NCBI RefSeq assembly: GCF_019973775.1
Contig: NZ_AP025032.1
Span: 3,472,001 to 3,536,000 of the forward strand
Length of the DNA: 64,000 nt
Direction: 5' to 3'
From: Aureimonas sp. SA4125
GTDB lineage: Bacteria > Pseudomonadota > Alphaproteobacteria > Rhizobiales > Rhizobiaceae
Shown: positions 10,095 to 19,409 of the stretch, one piece after another
Numbering within the stretch: the stretch's first letter is position 1
Layout of the letters: each line of letters opens with the position of its first letter
The notes under the pieces: model-generated
What the model saw: only the letters and a program-made list of their open reading frames with translations
Told to the model about the DNA's origin: nothing
Database searches by the model: none
Made by a program: the position numbers and the translations under genes

Positions 10095-10311
10095 CGACGT
10101 GCTCCAAGGTGTTCCGCAAAGGCACTGCAAGCGCCATGCCAAACCTCGAAAACCGACAGCGCAGGCCAAGGGAGAAGCGCTGAGGCGTGTTGGCCTCAAA
10201 AATGTGCAGCAAAAAAAGAAATTGTGCACAACATATCCGCCCTCTCCTTGTGGCGCCCGCGTTATGTCCCGTCCTATGATCGCGCACACACATAAGAGAG
10301 CCTTCGCGCCG
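10095..10311. promoter_or_regulatory. divergent promoter region between importer operon and GntR-type regulator
   Basis: 217 bp between two divergent start codons. It is visibly more AT-rich than its surroundings around 10195-10245, where divergent promoters and the FadR-type operator would be expected. I could not pick an unambiguous GntR operator or -35/-10 pair by eye. Confidence 0.5.
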
Positions 10312-11064
10312 ATGGACGACCAGAGAGTTCACGAGATCCTCACCCGCATCCTGGCCTCCGGAGTCGTCGCGCCCGGCACAAAGTTGGGCGAGCGGCAGCT
10401 GGCCGAGCAGTTCGACATCTCGCGGGACCGGATGCGCCGCATCCTTCAAAGGCTCGGCTACGAGGGCAAGCTCGAGCTCGTCCCGAACCGCGGGGCCCGC
10501 TCGATTGACCCCGGTCTCGCCGATGCCCGCGTGATCTACGAGGCGCGCCGCGTCCTCGAGGGGGGCATCGCGCTGTCCGTCACCGAGCGGCTTCGCGTCA
10601 GCGATCTCGATGCGCTGTTCGCGCAGCATGAGCTCGAACGCGAGGCGATCGTCGGCGAAAACCCCGACGCGGCGCTGGCGCTGGGCGGCGCGCTCCACAT
10701 GCGGCTTGGCGAACTGACGGAGAATGCGCTGATCGTCGAGACGCTGCGTTCGATGGTCGACCGGACCTCCACGCTTCTCTCCTTCTTTGGACCGAACGAC
10801 GGTCCTGCCTGCAGTTGCCGCGAGCATGGGGGCATCCTAGAGGCGTTGGCGTCGCGGAATCCGCTACGGGCGCGGGAGGCGATGTGCTCGCACCTTTCGC
10901 TCGTCGAGACGCGCCTTCGCATGCGGCCGCGCTGCGAAGCGGTCGAGATCGAGACCTTGGTACGCAAGGAGCTGGCCCGGCAGGCGCCGACAGCCCACGG
11001 ATCCGGCCCCGGCCGCACGGCTGCCGCGTCGACCAATTATCTGTCTGAAAGGGATATTGCATGA
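10312..11064 (+). CDS. GntR family transcriptional regulator, FadR/FCD subfamily
   Basis: 250 residues. The N-terminal winged helix reads LGERQLAEQFDISRDRMRR, and the C-terminal FCD domain shows conserved His residues in LHMRLGELTEN and CREHGGILEALASRNP that usually bind a metal and sense a carboxylate-type effector. I chose ATG 10312 (MDDQRVHEIL) because AAGAGAG lies upstream and the HTH follows at the normal distance; in-frame ATGs at 10276 and 10264 lack a ribosome binding site. It probably represses or activates the divergent importer operon and its own downstream genes. Its stop overlaps the next start as ATGA, so it is cotranscribed with the DUF3830 gene. Confidence 0.88.
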   Translation: MDDQRVHEILTRILASGVVAPGTKLGERQLAEQFDISRDRMRRILQRLGYEGKLELVPNRGARSIDPGLADARVIYEARRVLEGGIALSVTERLRVSDLDALFAQHELEREAIVGENPDAALALGGALHMRLGELTENALIVETLRSMVDRTSTLLSFFGPNDGPACSCREHGGILEALASRNPLRAREAMCSHLSLVETRLRMRPRCEAVEIETLVRKELARQAPTAHGSGPGRTAAASTNYLSERDIA

Positions 11065-11474
11065 CCGAAATCGTTGTCGAGATCGACGGGGAGAGCTTCC
11101 CTGCCCGTCTGGAGACGGCGCGCGCCCCGAAGACAGTTGCGGCGTTCCTGAAGGTCCTGCCCTATTCGGAACGCATCATTCACGTGCGCTGGAGCGGCGA
11201 GGCCTGCTGGATCCCGCTGGGCGACACGGATTTCGGCCTTGGTTACGAGAATGCGACGAGCCACCCCGCCATCGGCGAGGTCATTCTCTATCCGGGCGGC
11301 GTTTCGGAAACCGAGATCCTGCTCGCCTATGGCCCGACCGCCTTCGCCTCCAAGGCCGGGCCGCTGGCCGGCAACCATTTCCTGACGATCTCCGACAGGC
11401 CCGATCGGCTCGCCGAGCTGGGACGCGACACGCTGTGGTCCGGCGCGAAGGCGATCCGCTTCCGGCTGGCCTGA
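11061..11474 (+). CDS. DUF3830 family protein (cyclophilin-like fold)
   Basis: 137 residues, full length for DUF3830. Recognisable stretches are HVRWSGEACWIPLG, LYPGGVSETEILLAYG and FASKAGPLAGNHF, which are family hallmarks. The family has a cyclophilin-like fold and no established reaction; members are repeatedly found beside amidohydrolases, racemase-like proteins and ABC importers in proteobacteria (known context, function inferred). The start overlaps the GntR regulator's stop. No signal peptide, so it is cytoplasmic. Confidence 0.85.
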   Translation: MTEIVVEIDGESFPARLETARAPKTVAAFLKVLPYSERIIHVRWSGEACWIPLGDTDFGLGYENATSHPAIGEVILYPGGVSETEILLAYGPTAFASKAGPLAGNHFLTISDRPDRLAELGRDTLWSGAKAIRFRLA

Positions 11475-11486
11475 CGGGGCCGACGG

Positions 11487-12440
11487 ATGACGGCACCGGG
11501 AGCGGATCGTGATTTCGCCGGCTATCGCGGGCGCATGCCGGCGCTACGCTGGCCGGACGATGCGCGCCTGGCGGTGTCGGTCGTCGTCAACATCGAAGAG
11601 GGCGCCGAGCTTTCGGTCGGCATGGGCGACGAGGCCAACGAGGCGATCTACGAGGCTGTCGAGGGCGTCGAGGGCACGCGCGACCTCTGCATGGAGAGCC
11701 ATTTCGAGTATGGCACCCGCGCCGGATGGCCGCGAATTCGGGAGGTGCTTCGCCAGCGCGGCATTACGGCAACGCTAAATGCCAATGGCCGCTCGCTCGC
11801 ACTCTCGCCCTGGATCGCGCAGGAGGCCGTCGCGGACGGTCACGAGATCGCATCCCATGGTTGGCGCTGGGAGCGCCATGTCCACATGAGCGAGGCCACC
11901 GAAAGACAGGCGATCGCCCGCTCGGTGGCCGCGATTTCGGCCGCCGGCGGCACAGCGCCTGTGGGATTCCACACACGCTCCGCCCCCAGCGAACGCACGC
12001 GGGCGCTGCTCGTGGAACATGGCGGCTTCCTCTACGATTCCAACGCCTACAACGACGACCTGCCCTATGTCGTCGGGTTCGACGGGCATGCGCATGTCGT
12101 CCTGCCCTACGCCTTCGACACCAATGACATGCGCTTCTTCAATCGCGGCGGCTTCACCTTCGCGGAGGACTTCTCGCGCTACTGCATCGCTGCCTTCGAC
12201 CGGCTCTACGCGGAGGGCGTGAGCGCGCCGCGCATGCTCTCGATCGGCTTGCACCTGCGCATCATCGGCCGTCCCGCCCGGATCTCGGGCCTCGAGCAGT
12301 TTCTCGACCATGCGCTCTCTCGCCCGGGCGTCTGGTTCGCGCGCCGCGATGCGATCGCCCATCACTGGCGCGCGGGCATGAAGCTCCCGCGGTGGTCGCC
12401 GCGACAGACGCCAGCCGGGTGGGAATGCGCGGTGTCATGA
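11487..12440 (+). CDS. polysaccharide deacetylase family protein, PuuE/allantoinase-like
   Basis: 317 residues, matching the PuuE-type branch of the NodB deacetylase fold, whose best-known members are metal-independent allantoinases. Motifs include VVVNIEEGAELSVGMGDEAN at the front, EYGTRAGWPRI, the ASHGWRWERHVHM segment in the NodB His motif position, and GFHTRSAPSERTR. The protein has no signal peptide, which supports a cytoplasmic cyclic-amide hydrolase rather than a cell-wall deacetylase. It starts 12 bp after the DUF3830 stop, and its own stop overlaps the next gene as ATGA. A ring-opening role on a hydantoin- or allantoin-like compound is a reasonable inference. Confidence 0.85.
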   Translation: MTAPGADRDFAGYRGRMPALRWPDDARLAVSVVVNIEEGAELSVGMGDEANEAIYEAVEGVEGTRDLCMESHFEYGTRAGWPRIREVLRQRGITATLNANGRSLALSPWIAQEAVADGHEIASHGWRWERHVHMSEATERQAIARSVAAISAAGGTAPVGFHTRSAPSERTRALLVEHGGFLYDSNAYNDDLPYVVGFDGHAHVVLPYAFDTNDMRFFNRGGFTFAEDFSRYCIAAFDRLYAEGVSAPRMLSIGLHLRIIGRPARISGLEQFLDHALSRPGVWFARRDAIAHHWRAGMKLPRWSPRQTPAGWECAVS

Positions 12441-13114
12441 CGCCTCCCCGCGCGATGCGCCGCCTTGTTCTTCTCAACCCCAACACGGACCCGGTCGTCA
12501 CGGAGCTCATGCTGTCCATGGCGCGCTCCTATCTGCCAGCGGAGGTCTCGCTGATAGGCATGACGGCGCCGTTCGGATCGCCGCTGATCCTGGACGACGC
12601 CGCCCTGGCGACGGCCTCGCGTGCAATGCTCTCCCTTGTGACGGATCTGCGGCAGAGCGGCTGCGACGGGATCGTGGTCGCAGCGTTCGGAGATCCTGCC
12701 TTGGACGAACTGCGCAGGGTCCTTGATTGCCCTGTCACGGGTCTTGCCGAAGCGTCCATGGCCAGGGCGGCCCGAAATGGTCGGCGCTTCTGCGTCGTGA
12801 CGACAACTCCGCACCTTGCATCGGCGATCTCGGGAGCAGTCGAACGATATGGCTACGGACCCTCTTTTGCAGGTACCTTCTGCACCCACGGCGACCCCAT
12901 AGGCCTGATGCGCGACCCGACTCGCCTAGAAGACGCACTCCTACGCGTCTGCGAAGAGGTCGCGGCGCGCGAGGCGGTCGAGGCCATCGTCATCGGGGGC
13001 GGTCCGCTGGCCGCAGCGGCCAGGGCCTTGGCCGGACGAGTTTCCGTGCCGCTGGTTGAGCCGGTCCGGGAAGCTGTCCTCCTGGCGATCGAGCGCCTGG
13101 CCGTACCGGCCTAG
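12437..13114 (+). CDS. second Asp/Glu/hydantoin racemase-family protein lacking both catalytic cysteines
   Basis: 225 residues starting a few codons before RRLVLLNPNTDP, the family N-terminus. As in its relative at 5546-6289, the two segments that hold the catalytic cysteines in true racemases are changed: VVAAFGDPA and IVIGGGPLAAA. The rest of the fold is conserved (VTGLAEASMARAARNG, VTTTPHLAS). I chose ATG 12437 because it overlaps the deacetylase stop as ATGA; ATG 12455 is the alternative. It closes the rightward regulator operon and ends only 31 bp from the tRNA gene. The two paralogues are clearly diverged from each other, so this is not a recent duplication. Confidence 0.8.
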   Translation: MTPPRAMRRLVLLNPNTDPVVTELMLSMARSYLPAEVSLIGMTAPFGSPLILDDAALATASRAMLSLVTDLRQSGCDGIVVAAFGDPALDELRRVLDCPVTGLAEASMARAARNGRRFCVVTTTPHLASAISGAVERYGYGPSFAGTFCTHGDPIGLMRDPTRLEDALLRVCEEVAAREAVEAIVIGGGPLAAAARALAGRVSVPLVEPVREAVLLAIERLAVPA

Positions 13115-13144
13115 AAACCCGAGATCGAAGCGCCATGAAGGCGC

Positions 13145-13221
13145 TGGTAGGCCCGGAGGGACTCGAACCCCCAACCAAGCGGTTATGAGCCGCCGGCTCT
13201 AACCAATTGAGCTACAGGCCC
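13145..13221 (-). tRNA. tRNA with CAT anticodon, probably tRNA-Ile2 (lysidine type), otherwise tRNA-Met
   Basis: 77 nt including an encoded CCA. On the minus strand it reads GGGCCTGTAGCTC at the 5' end, has an anticodon loop CTCATAA, a T-arm with GTTCGAGT, and ends CCTACCA. All four arms fold, with a G-U pair closing the acceptor. The anticodon arm and following TTGGTT resemble bacterial Ile2(CAU) tRNAs read by TilS-modified lysidine more than elongator Met tRNAs; this isotype call is by eye. Its 3' end faces the catabolic cluster at 1-13.1 kb, the side on which integrative elements insert. Confidence 0.93.
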
Positions 13222-13256
13222 GCCGAAGGGAACAGGTAGCGGAAAGGACGGATTGC

Positions 13257-13292
13257 CTCAAGACGATACATGAAGTGCGCGTACGTCTTGAG
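13257..13292. repeat. 9-bp inverted repeat upstream of the tRNA gene
   Basis: CTCAAGACG, an 18-base spacer, then CGTCTTGAG. It lies 36 bp upstream of the tRNA 5' end and about 90 bp upstream of the SIMPL-domain gene. It could be a hairpin or a binding site acting on either side; nothing else in the gap is recognisable. Confidence 0.5.
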
Positions 13293-13381
13293 CCAAGATT
13301 GCCGACCGGATCGCGAACTCTGCGTATTTGGCCACAATCGGGTGGGAAGCAGGGCGGCCTCGGACTTTGGAGTGTTCCCTT

Positions 13382-14113
13382 ATGAATATGCGCGCCCCTT
13401 CTCTCACCCTATTGCTGCTGTGCCTTTCGGTCTCGCCGTCGGCTGCCGACGAGCCGAAGGCGCAGCGCCAGATCGCCGTCACCGGCATCGGCGAGGCCAG
13501 TGCCAAGCCGGACATCGCCGTGACCGAGCTTACCGTTCTGCGGACCGCCGAGACCGCGCGCGCCGCTCTCGATCAGGCCAATGCCGCCATGGCCGAGGTC
13601 ATCGCGGCCATGAAGACGATGTCGATCGAGAGCCGCGACCTGCGCACCTCCAATTTTGCCATCACGCCGCAATACCGCTACGAGAACCGTCCCGATGGAA
13701 CGCAGCTGCCGCCGGTTCTGACCGGCTACGAGGTTCGCAACACGCTGTCGGTGCGCATGCGCGATATCGCTGCGGTGGGAGCCATTCTGGACAAGGCGGT
13801 CGGCCTCGGCGTGAATCAGGGCGGCGGCCTCTCCTTCACACTCTCCGACCCTGCGCCGATCCGGGCGACGGCCCGGCGCGAGGCGGTGGCCGATGCGGTG
13901 GCGACCGCGAAGACGCTCGCCGAGGCTGCCGGCGTCAGCCTCGGTCCCGTCGTGTCGATCTCCGCAGGTGAGGACGCCGGCCCGATCTCGCCGCTCTCCA
14001 TGGACCGCATGGCGCTGGCCGCAGTCCAGATGGAAAAGAGCGTTCCCGTTGAAGCAGGCGAGAACACCGTGCGCGAGAGCGTGCGGATGGTCTTCGACAT
14101 CACCGGCGGCTGA
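13382..14113 (+). CDS. SIMPL domain (DUF541) secreted protein
   Basis: 243 residues with a clear Sec signal (RAPSLTLLLLCLSVSPSAA, cleavage near AADEP). The mature part opens with the SIMPL hallmark QIAVTGIGEASAKPDIA and ends with the VRESVRMVFDI-type strand. The family (COG2968; BP26/Omp28 antigen of Brucella is a member) forms periplasmic oligomers of unclear function linked to oxidative or envelope stress. TTGGAG lies upstream of ATG 13382. It is a single gene followed by strong hairpins and then a convergent gene. Confidence 0.88.
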   Translation: MNMRAPSLTLLLLCLSVSPSAADEPKAQRQIAVTGIGEASAKPDIAVTELTVLRTAETARAALDQANAAMAEVIAAMKTMSIESRDLRTSNFAITPQYRYENRPDGTQLPPVLTGYEVRNTLSVRMRDIAAVGAILDKAVGLGVNQGGGLSFTLSDPAPIRATARREAVADAVATAKTLAEAAGVSLGPVVSISAGEDAGPISPLSMDRMALAAVQMEKSVPVEAGENTVRESVRMVFDITGG

Positions 14114-14144
14114 ACCGCCACGTGGCATCCCCTTCGGTGTGAAA

Positions 14145-14224
14145 AAACCGGCGCGGGGATCCGCACCGGTTTCAGGGTCTTTGCCCGGCCCCGGCGCTCC
14201 TTTCCAGGAAGCGCCGGGGCCGGG
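14145..14224. terminator. paired hairpins in a convergent gap
   Basis: Two strong stems sit between convergent genes. The first (14145-14172) pairs AAACCGGCGCGG with CCGCACCGGTTT with one mismatch. The second (14184-14224) pairs CCCGGCCCCGGCGCT with its exact 15-bp complement around an 11-base loop. A-rich bases before the first stem would give a U-run on the minus strand, so the pair probably works as a bidirectional terminator. Confidence 0.7.
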
Positions 14225-14234
14225 GCGATGGCCG

Positions 14235-14564
14235 TCAGCGAATGCGAAGCACCGGGCAGCCGCGGGCCTGCGCAAAGCGCACAGTCACGACGCGCCCACG
14301 CTTGCGCCCATCCACGACGACGACGTTGCGATTGTCCCGCACGATCACGGGCCGGTTGAGGCCCAGCCGATAGGCCTTGCGCAGCGCCCGTCGCGGCTCG
14401 CAGCCACGCCCGCGCTCGTAACGCTGCGCCAGAAGCATGGTCCCCGGAGCGGTTGCGACGGCGGCAGCAGGGCCGGAAGGGGCGGCAGTCGCCTGGCCGG
14501 CGCCGAAGCCGAAACCTGCCAAAGCGGCGGCGGCCAGCGCCAGCCGAACAAATTTCATCACCAT
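14235..14564 (-). CDS. small secreted protein of unknown function
   Basis: 109 residues. A Sec signal (MKFVRLALAAAALAGFGFGA) is followed by an Ala/Pro-rich linker and a basic domain with two cysteines (GRGCEPRRALRKAYRLG and ARGCPVLRIR) that could form a disulfide. A middle strand, NVVVVDGRKRGRVVTVRF, recurs in short periplasmic proteins of Hyphomicrobiales. I recognise no function. The start MVMKF at 14564 has GAGAAG upstream. It is monocistronic and convergent with the SIMPL-domain gene. Confidence 0.7.
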   Translation of the reverse strand: MVMKFVRLALAAAALAGFGFGAGQATAAPSGPAAAVATAPGTMLLAQRYERGRGCEPRRALRKAYRLGLNRPVIVRDNRNVVVVDGRKRGRVVTVRFAQARGCPVLRIR

Positions 14565-14644
14565 TGGTCTTCTCCACTCATTCGTGTCGTTGGCGCCGGG
14601 CGAATCCTCCAACTCGGCGATACCGATCCAATCTGCGCCAGCCG

Positions 14645-14676
14645 GAATGAACGGTAGGAGAAGGCATCGTTCATTC
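14645..14676. repeat. 9-bp inverted repeat with purine-rich loop
   Basis: GAATGAACG, a 14-base loop containing TAGGAGAAGG, then CGTTCATTC. It lies 81 bp upstream of the small secreted protein start and about 200 bp upstream of the GGDEF-EAL start. A hairpin with a ribosome-binding-like loop or a protein site are both possible. The rest of the 14565-14872 gap shows only a short direct repeat of TTGCACG near 14744 and 14758. Confidence 0.5.
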
Positions 14677-14872
14677 GGCGTTCAGCCGGCTCCCCGCCGC
14701 TCGACTGCCGTGGCGCAACCCCCGATAAGTACAGCCGTGAAGTTGCACGGACAATACTTGCACGCCGTGCGCCTATGCATGGAAAATCCTCAGTGAGGGT
14801 GACGAAGTTAGTGGTTTGTTAGGTGCGGCCAGACAAAACGAGACCGAGTTGGCGCACGAGAGGACCACAGGC

Positions 14873-16387
14873 GTGAACGCACTCGGCAAGAATCCGCGAC
14901 AGGTGATGCGTCTCAGCTATGCCCTGGTCATGGTGTGTCTGCTGGCCAGCCTCGGGCTCGCGGTAGCAAATTTCGCCTTCCCTCTGCCCAAGGGAGAGAC
15001 GCGCTCCCTCCTGGCCTTCGGCCTTGCCGGGCTGGCTCTCCTCCTCTTGATGCGCCTGCACCGGCAGGTCCTGCGCCTGTTTGCCGACATTGCCCGCCTC
15101 GGCAGCCAGCGGAACGCCGAGATGATCGAGGACGAAATCACCGGTGCCCTGACACGGCGGGCCTTCCTGTCGATCTGCGGCGAAGAGATGCGGCGCATCG
15201 GCCCGGGCAGGACCTACGCCTTTCTCGCAATCGACATGGATTATCTGAAGACGCTGAACGACAGTCTCGGGCACACGACCGGCGACTTCGCGCTTCGCCA
15301 TCTCGTCAAGGTTATTCGGCGCAGCTTCCCCGGCGCCATCGTCGGACGTCTCGGGGGCGACGAGTTCGGTGTCTTCACCCCGATGGCGGGCCCCGAAGAG
15401 GCGGAGGCCGCATGCCGGCGGTGTCTGGAAAACCTGCGGCAGACCGAGTTCTTCGACGGTCGGCCGATGAGCCTCTCGGCGTCCATCGGAATCGCGATCA
15501 CGCCGACTCACAGCCCGTTCTTCAGCGAGTTGATGGAATGCGCCGATCTTGCGCTCTACGAAAGCAAGCGGTCGGGCCGAAGCCAGGCGCGCCTCTTCGA
15601 CGAGTCCTTTTTGCGCGGCCAGCGGCAGCAACGCTTCATCGAGCGCGAACTGCGCGCGGCCATCCTCCTCGACGAACTCCACCTCGTCTACCAGCCGCTC
15701 GTCGATCTCACCGGCGCGGTCCAGGGCTACGAGGCGCTGGTACGCTGGCGCCATTCCAGTCGCGGCGAAATTCCGCCGGGCGACTTCATTCCGGTCGCCG
15801 AACGGTCGCTGCTGATCGACCTCCTGGGACAATGGGTCTTTCGCCGCGCGCTGACGGACGCCCAGGAGTTCGGTGACCGACCCGTCTGGCTCAACCTCTC
15901 GCCGAGCCAGCTCAAGCGTGACGACCTGGTCGAGATGGTCGTTCGGACCCTTGCCGAAACGGGTGTTGCTGCCGAGCGAATCGTCCTCGAACTGACCGAA
16001 TCCGTCGCGATGAACGCCACGCCCGACATGCTGCGGCGGCTGGTCGCCCTGCGCGATCTCGGGCTGAGGATCGCGCTGGATGATTTCGGCACCGGCTTCT
16101 GCGGCTTCGGCTACCTGCGCACCCATCCGATCGAAATCATCAAGGTCGACCGCAGCTATATCGCGCGGCTCGGCGAGAGCCGCGCCGACGACGTTCTGGT
16201 CATGGCGCTGGCCAGCGTCGGCTCTGCCATGAACCTCGATATCGTCGCCGAGGGGATCGAGACCGAGGCGCAGTTTCTCCTCGCCAAAGCCGCTGGCTGC
16301 CGGTTGTTCCAGGGCTTCTGGATCGCCAGACCCATGTGCAAGGCAGACCTGTTGGCATGGGGTCAGAAGAGACTGCTGGCGGCGTAA
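14873..16387 (+). CDS. bifunctional diguanylate cyclase / c-di-GMP phosphodiesterase (GGDEF-EAL), membrane-bound
   Basis: 504 residues from GTG 14873, which has GAGAGGA upstream; ATG 14906 is an alternative. Two membrane helices (about residues 12-36 and 44-62) lead into a GGDEF domain with intact GGDEF at 161-165, then an EAL domain with EAL at 287-289. The EAL catalytic set is present: NLSPSQL, LELTES, LDDFGTG, IKVDRSY, AEGIETE and FQGFW. No RxxD inhibitory site precedes GGDEF, so cyclase feedback inhibition should be absent. Both activities look possible; which dominates cannot be told. There is no periplasmic sensor domain, only a short loop between helices. The gene stands alone. Confidence 0.92.
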   Translation: MNALGKNPRQVMRLSYALVMVCLLASLGLAVANFAFPLPKGETRSLLAFGLAGLALLLLMRLHRQVLRLFADIARLGSQRNAEMIEDEITGALTRRAFLSICGEEMRRIGPGRTYAFLAIDMDYLKTLNDSLGHTTGDFALRHLVKVIRRSFPGAIVGRLGGDEFGVFTPMAGPEEAEAACRRCLENLRQTEFFDGRPMSLSASIGIAITPTHSPFFSELMECADLALYESKRSGRSQARLFDESFLRGQRQQRFIERELRAAILLDELHLVYQPLVDLTGAVQGYEALVRWRHSSRGEIPPGDFIPVAERSLLIDLLGQWVFRRALTDAQEFGDRPVWLNLSPSQLKRDDLVEMVVRTLAETGVAAERIVLELTESVAMNATPDMLRRLVALRDLGLRIALDDFGTGFCGFGYLRTHPIEIIKVDRSYIARLGESRADDVLVMALASVGSAMNLDIVAEGIETEAQFLLAKAAGCRLFQGFWIARPMCKADLLAWGQKRLLAA

Positions 16388-16473
16388 ACCCCTCGCAGAT
16401 CAGCGGTCGGGTGAGCGCCCTCGCTTTTCAGCGACCAAGCGATGCAACTCGACTCGGCCGGGGACTCGAACTG

Positions 16474-16962
16474 TCAGGCGTCGGGTTTGAACAACTCGCC
16501 GCAGCGCGAGAAGCTGAGGCCTTCTCCATCGGTATCGCCCGTGGCGCCGATGAAACGGATGATGCCATCCTTATCCGCGGTGATTTGCGCTTCGCAGAAA
16601 AGTTCTTCGCTGCGCGGTGGGGCGGTCATGACGCGAAGCGGCTCCTCGGTGCGCGACCGCGTCTCCACGACACTGCGGCCGCTGGAGTCGGTGACGACGC
16701 GCGTCGTCTTGCGCTCCCGGCCTTCGCCGACAGTGGCAAACTGGGCAGGAACAAAGCGCCGGGTTTCGCCACCGCGCCAGGAGTAGATGGTTCCGCCGTC
16801 CTGGCGGTCGTAGCTCTGATAGGGCGGGCCATAGGCGGAGAAGAAGTCGTCGCTGCTGCGGCCAATCCAGTCGGTCCGCATGGCGACGTTCGCTTCTTCG
16901 GTCGTCGTACAGCCAGTCACCATCAATACCGCGGCCAACGCCACAGGAAATCGCGTGTGCAT
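16474..16962 (-). CDS. putative lipoprotein, unknown function
   Basis: 162 residues. The N-terminus MHTRFPVALAAVLMVTGC is a lipoprotein signal with the lipobox ending at the Cys at about residue 18. The mature part contains DWIGRSSDDFFSAYGPP and YSWRGGETRRFVP, similar in layout to short outer-membrane-assembly-like lipoproteins of alphaproteobacteria, and two Cys near the end (LFCEAQ, FSRCGELF). No function can be assigned. ATG 16962 follows GGGGGGA. It lies downstream of rpoD in the same direction, 131 bp away. Confidence 0.72.
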   Translation of the reverse strand: MHTRFPVALAAVLMVTGCTTTEEANVAMRTDWIGRSSDDFFSAYGPPYQSYDRQDGGTIYSWRGGETRRFVPAQFATVGEGRERKTTRVVTDSSGRSVVETRSRTEEPLRVMTAPPRSEELFCEAQITADKDGIIRFIGATGDTDGEGLSFSRCGELFKPDA

Positions 16963-17093
16963 CAGATCGTCCCCCCGGCCAATGATTCGGCCGGGAGAGC
17001 TTTGCGAACAAGAGGGTAAGCCGGCAACCGTCTTCACACCGGCTGACGATTTTCCGCTGGCTCAGCTGGGCGCGCTCTGAATACGACCGCGGA

Positions 17094-19079
<1,986 letters not shown>

Positions 19080-19409
19080 GCCTTCTTCTCCAATTCGCGC
19101 GCCGTGCCTGGCATGATCGGAACGGATCGCACTCTGGCGGTGTCGTTCCTTACCCTAAAGGGAGACCGTTAACGTGCGCTTAACCCTGTTCGCGAGCGAT
19201 CGTGACGCAGGCACTTGCGATCCCGTGTAAAGGGCGCAGCATGTTTCAATTTCAAGTTCACAGCCGACAAAACCGGACAAAATCGGGAACTTGGTGTACC
19301 GCTGGCGAAAGAAGCGCCGCCAGCCCGCATCCATATTCCGATTATGCCGCTGAATCGTCTCGCCCATAGCGGATTCTCGGCGGCAAGGCGATTCTTAAAT
19401 GGGCCGCCG
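19080..19409. other. 330-bp gap between dnaG and rpoD
   Basis: No convincing gene. It is more AT-rich than its neighbours around 19235-19300 and should hold the rpoD promoter(s) on the minus strand. A 7-bp hairpin pairs GCTGGCG with CGCCAGC around 19303-19325. I see no clear terminator for dnaG, so read-through into rpoD is possible. Confidence 0.5.

Noticed and set aside
13228..13256. GGAAC with TT 19 bases later, as a possible EcfG promoter for the SIMPL gene
   Set aside because: The second element lacks the CG before TT, and the site is about 125 bp from the start codon and touches the tRNA 5' end.
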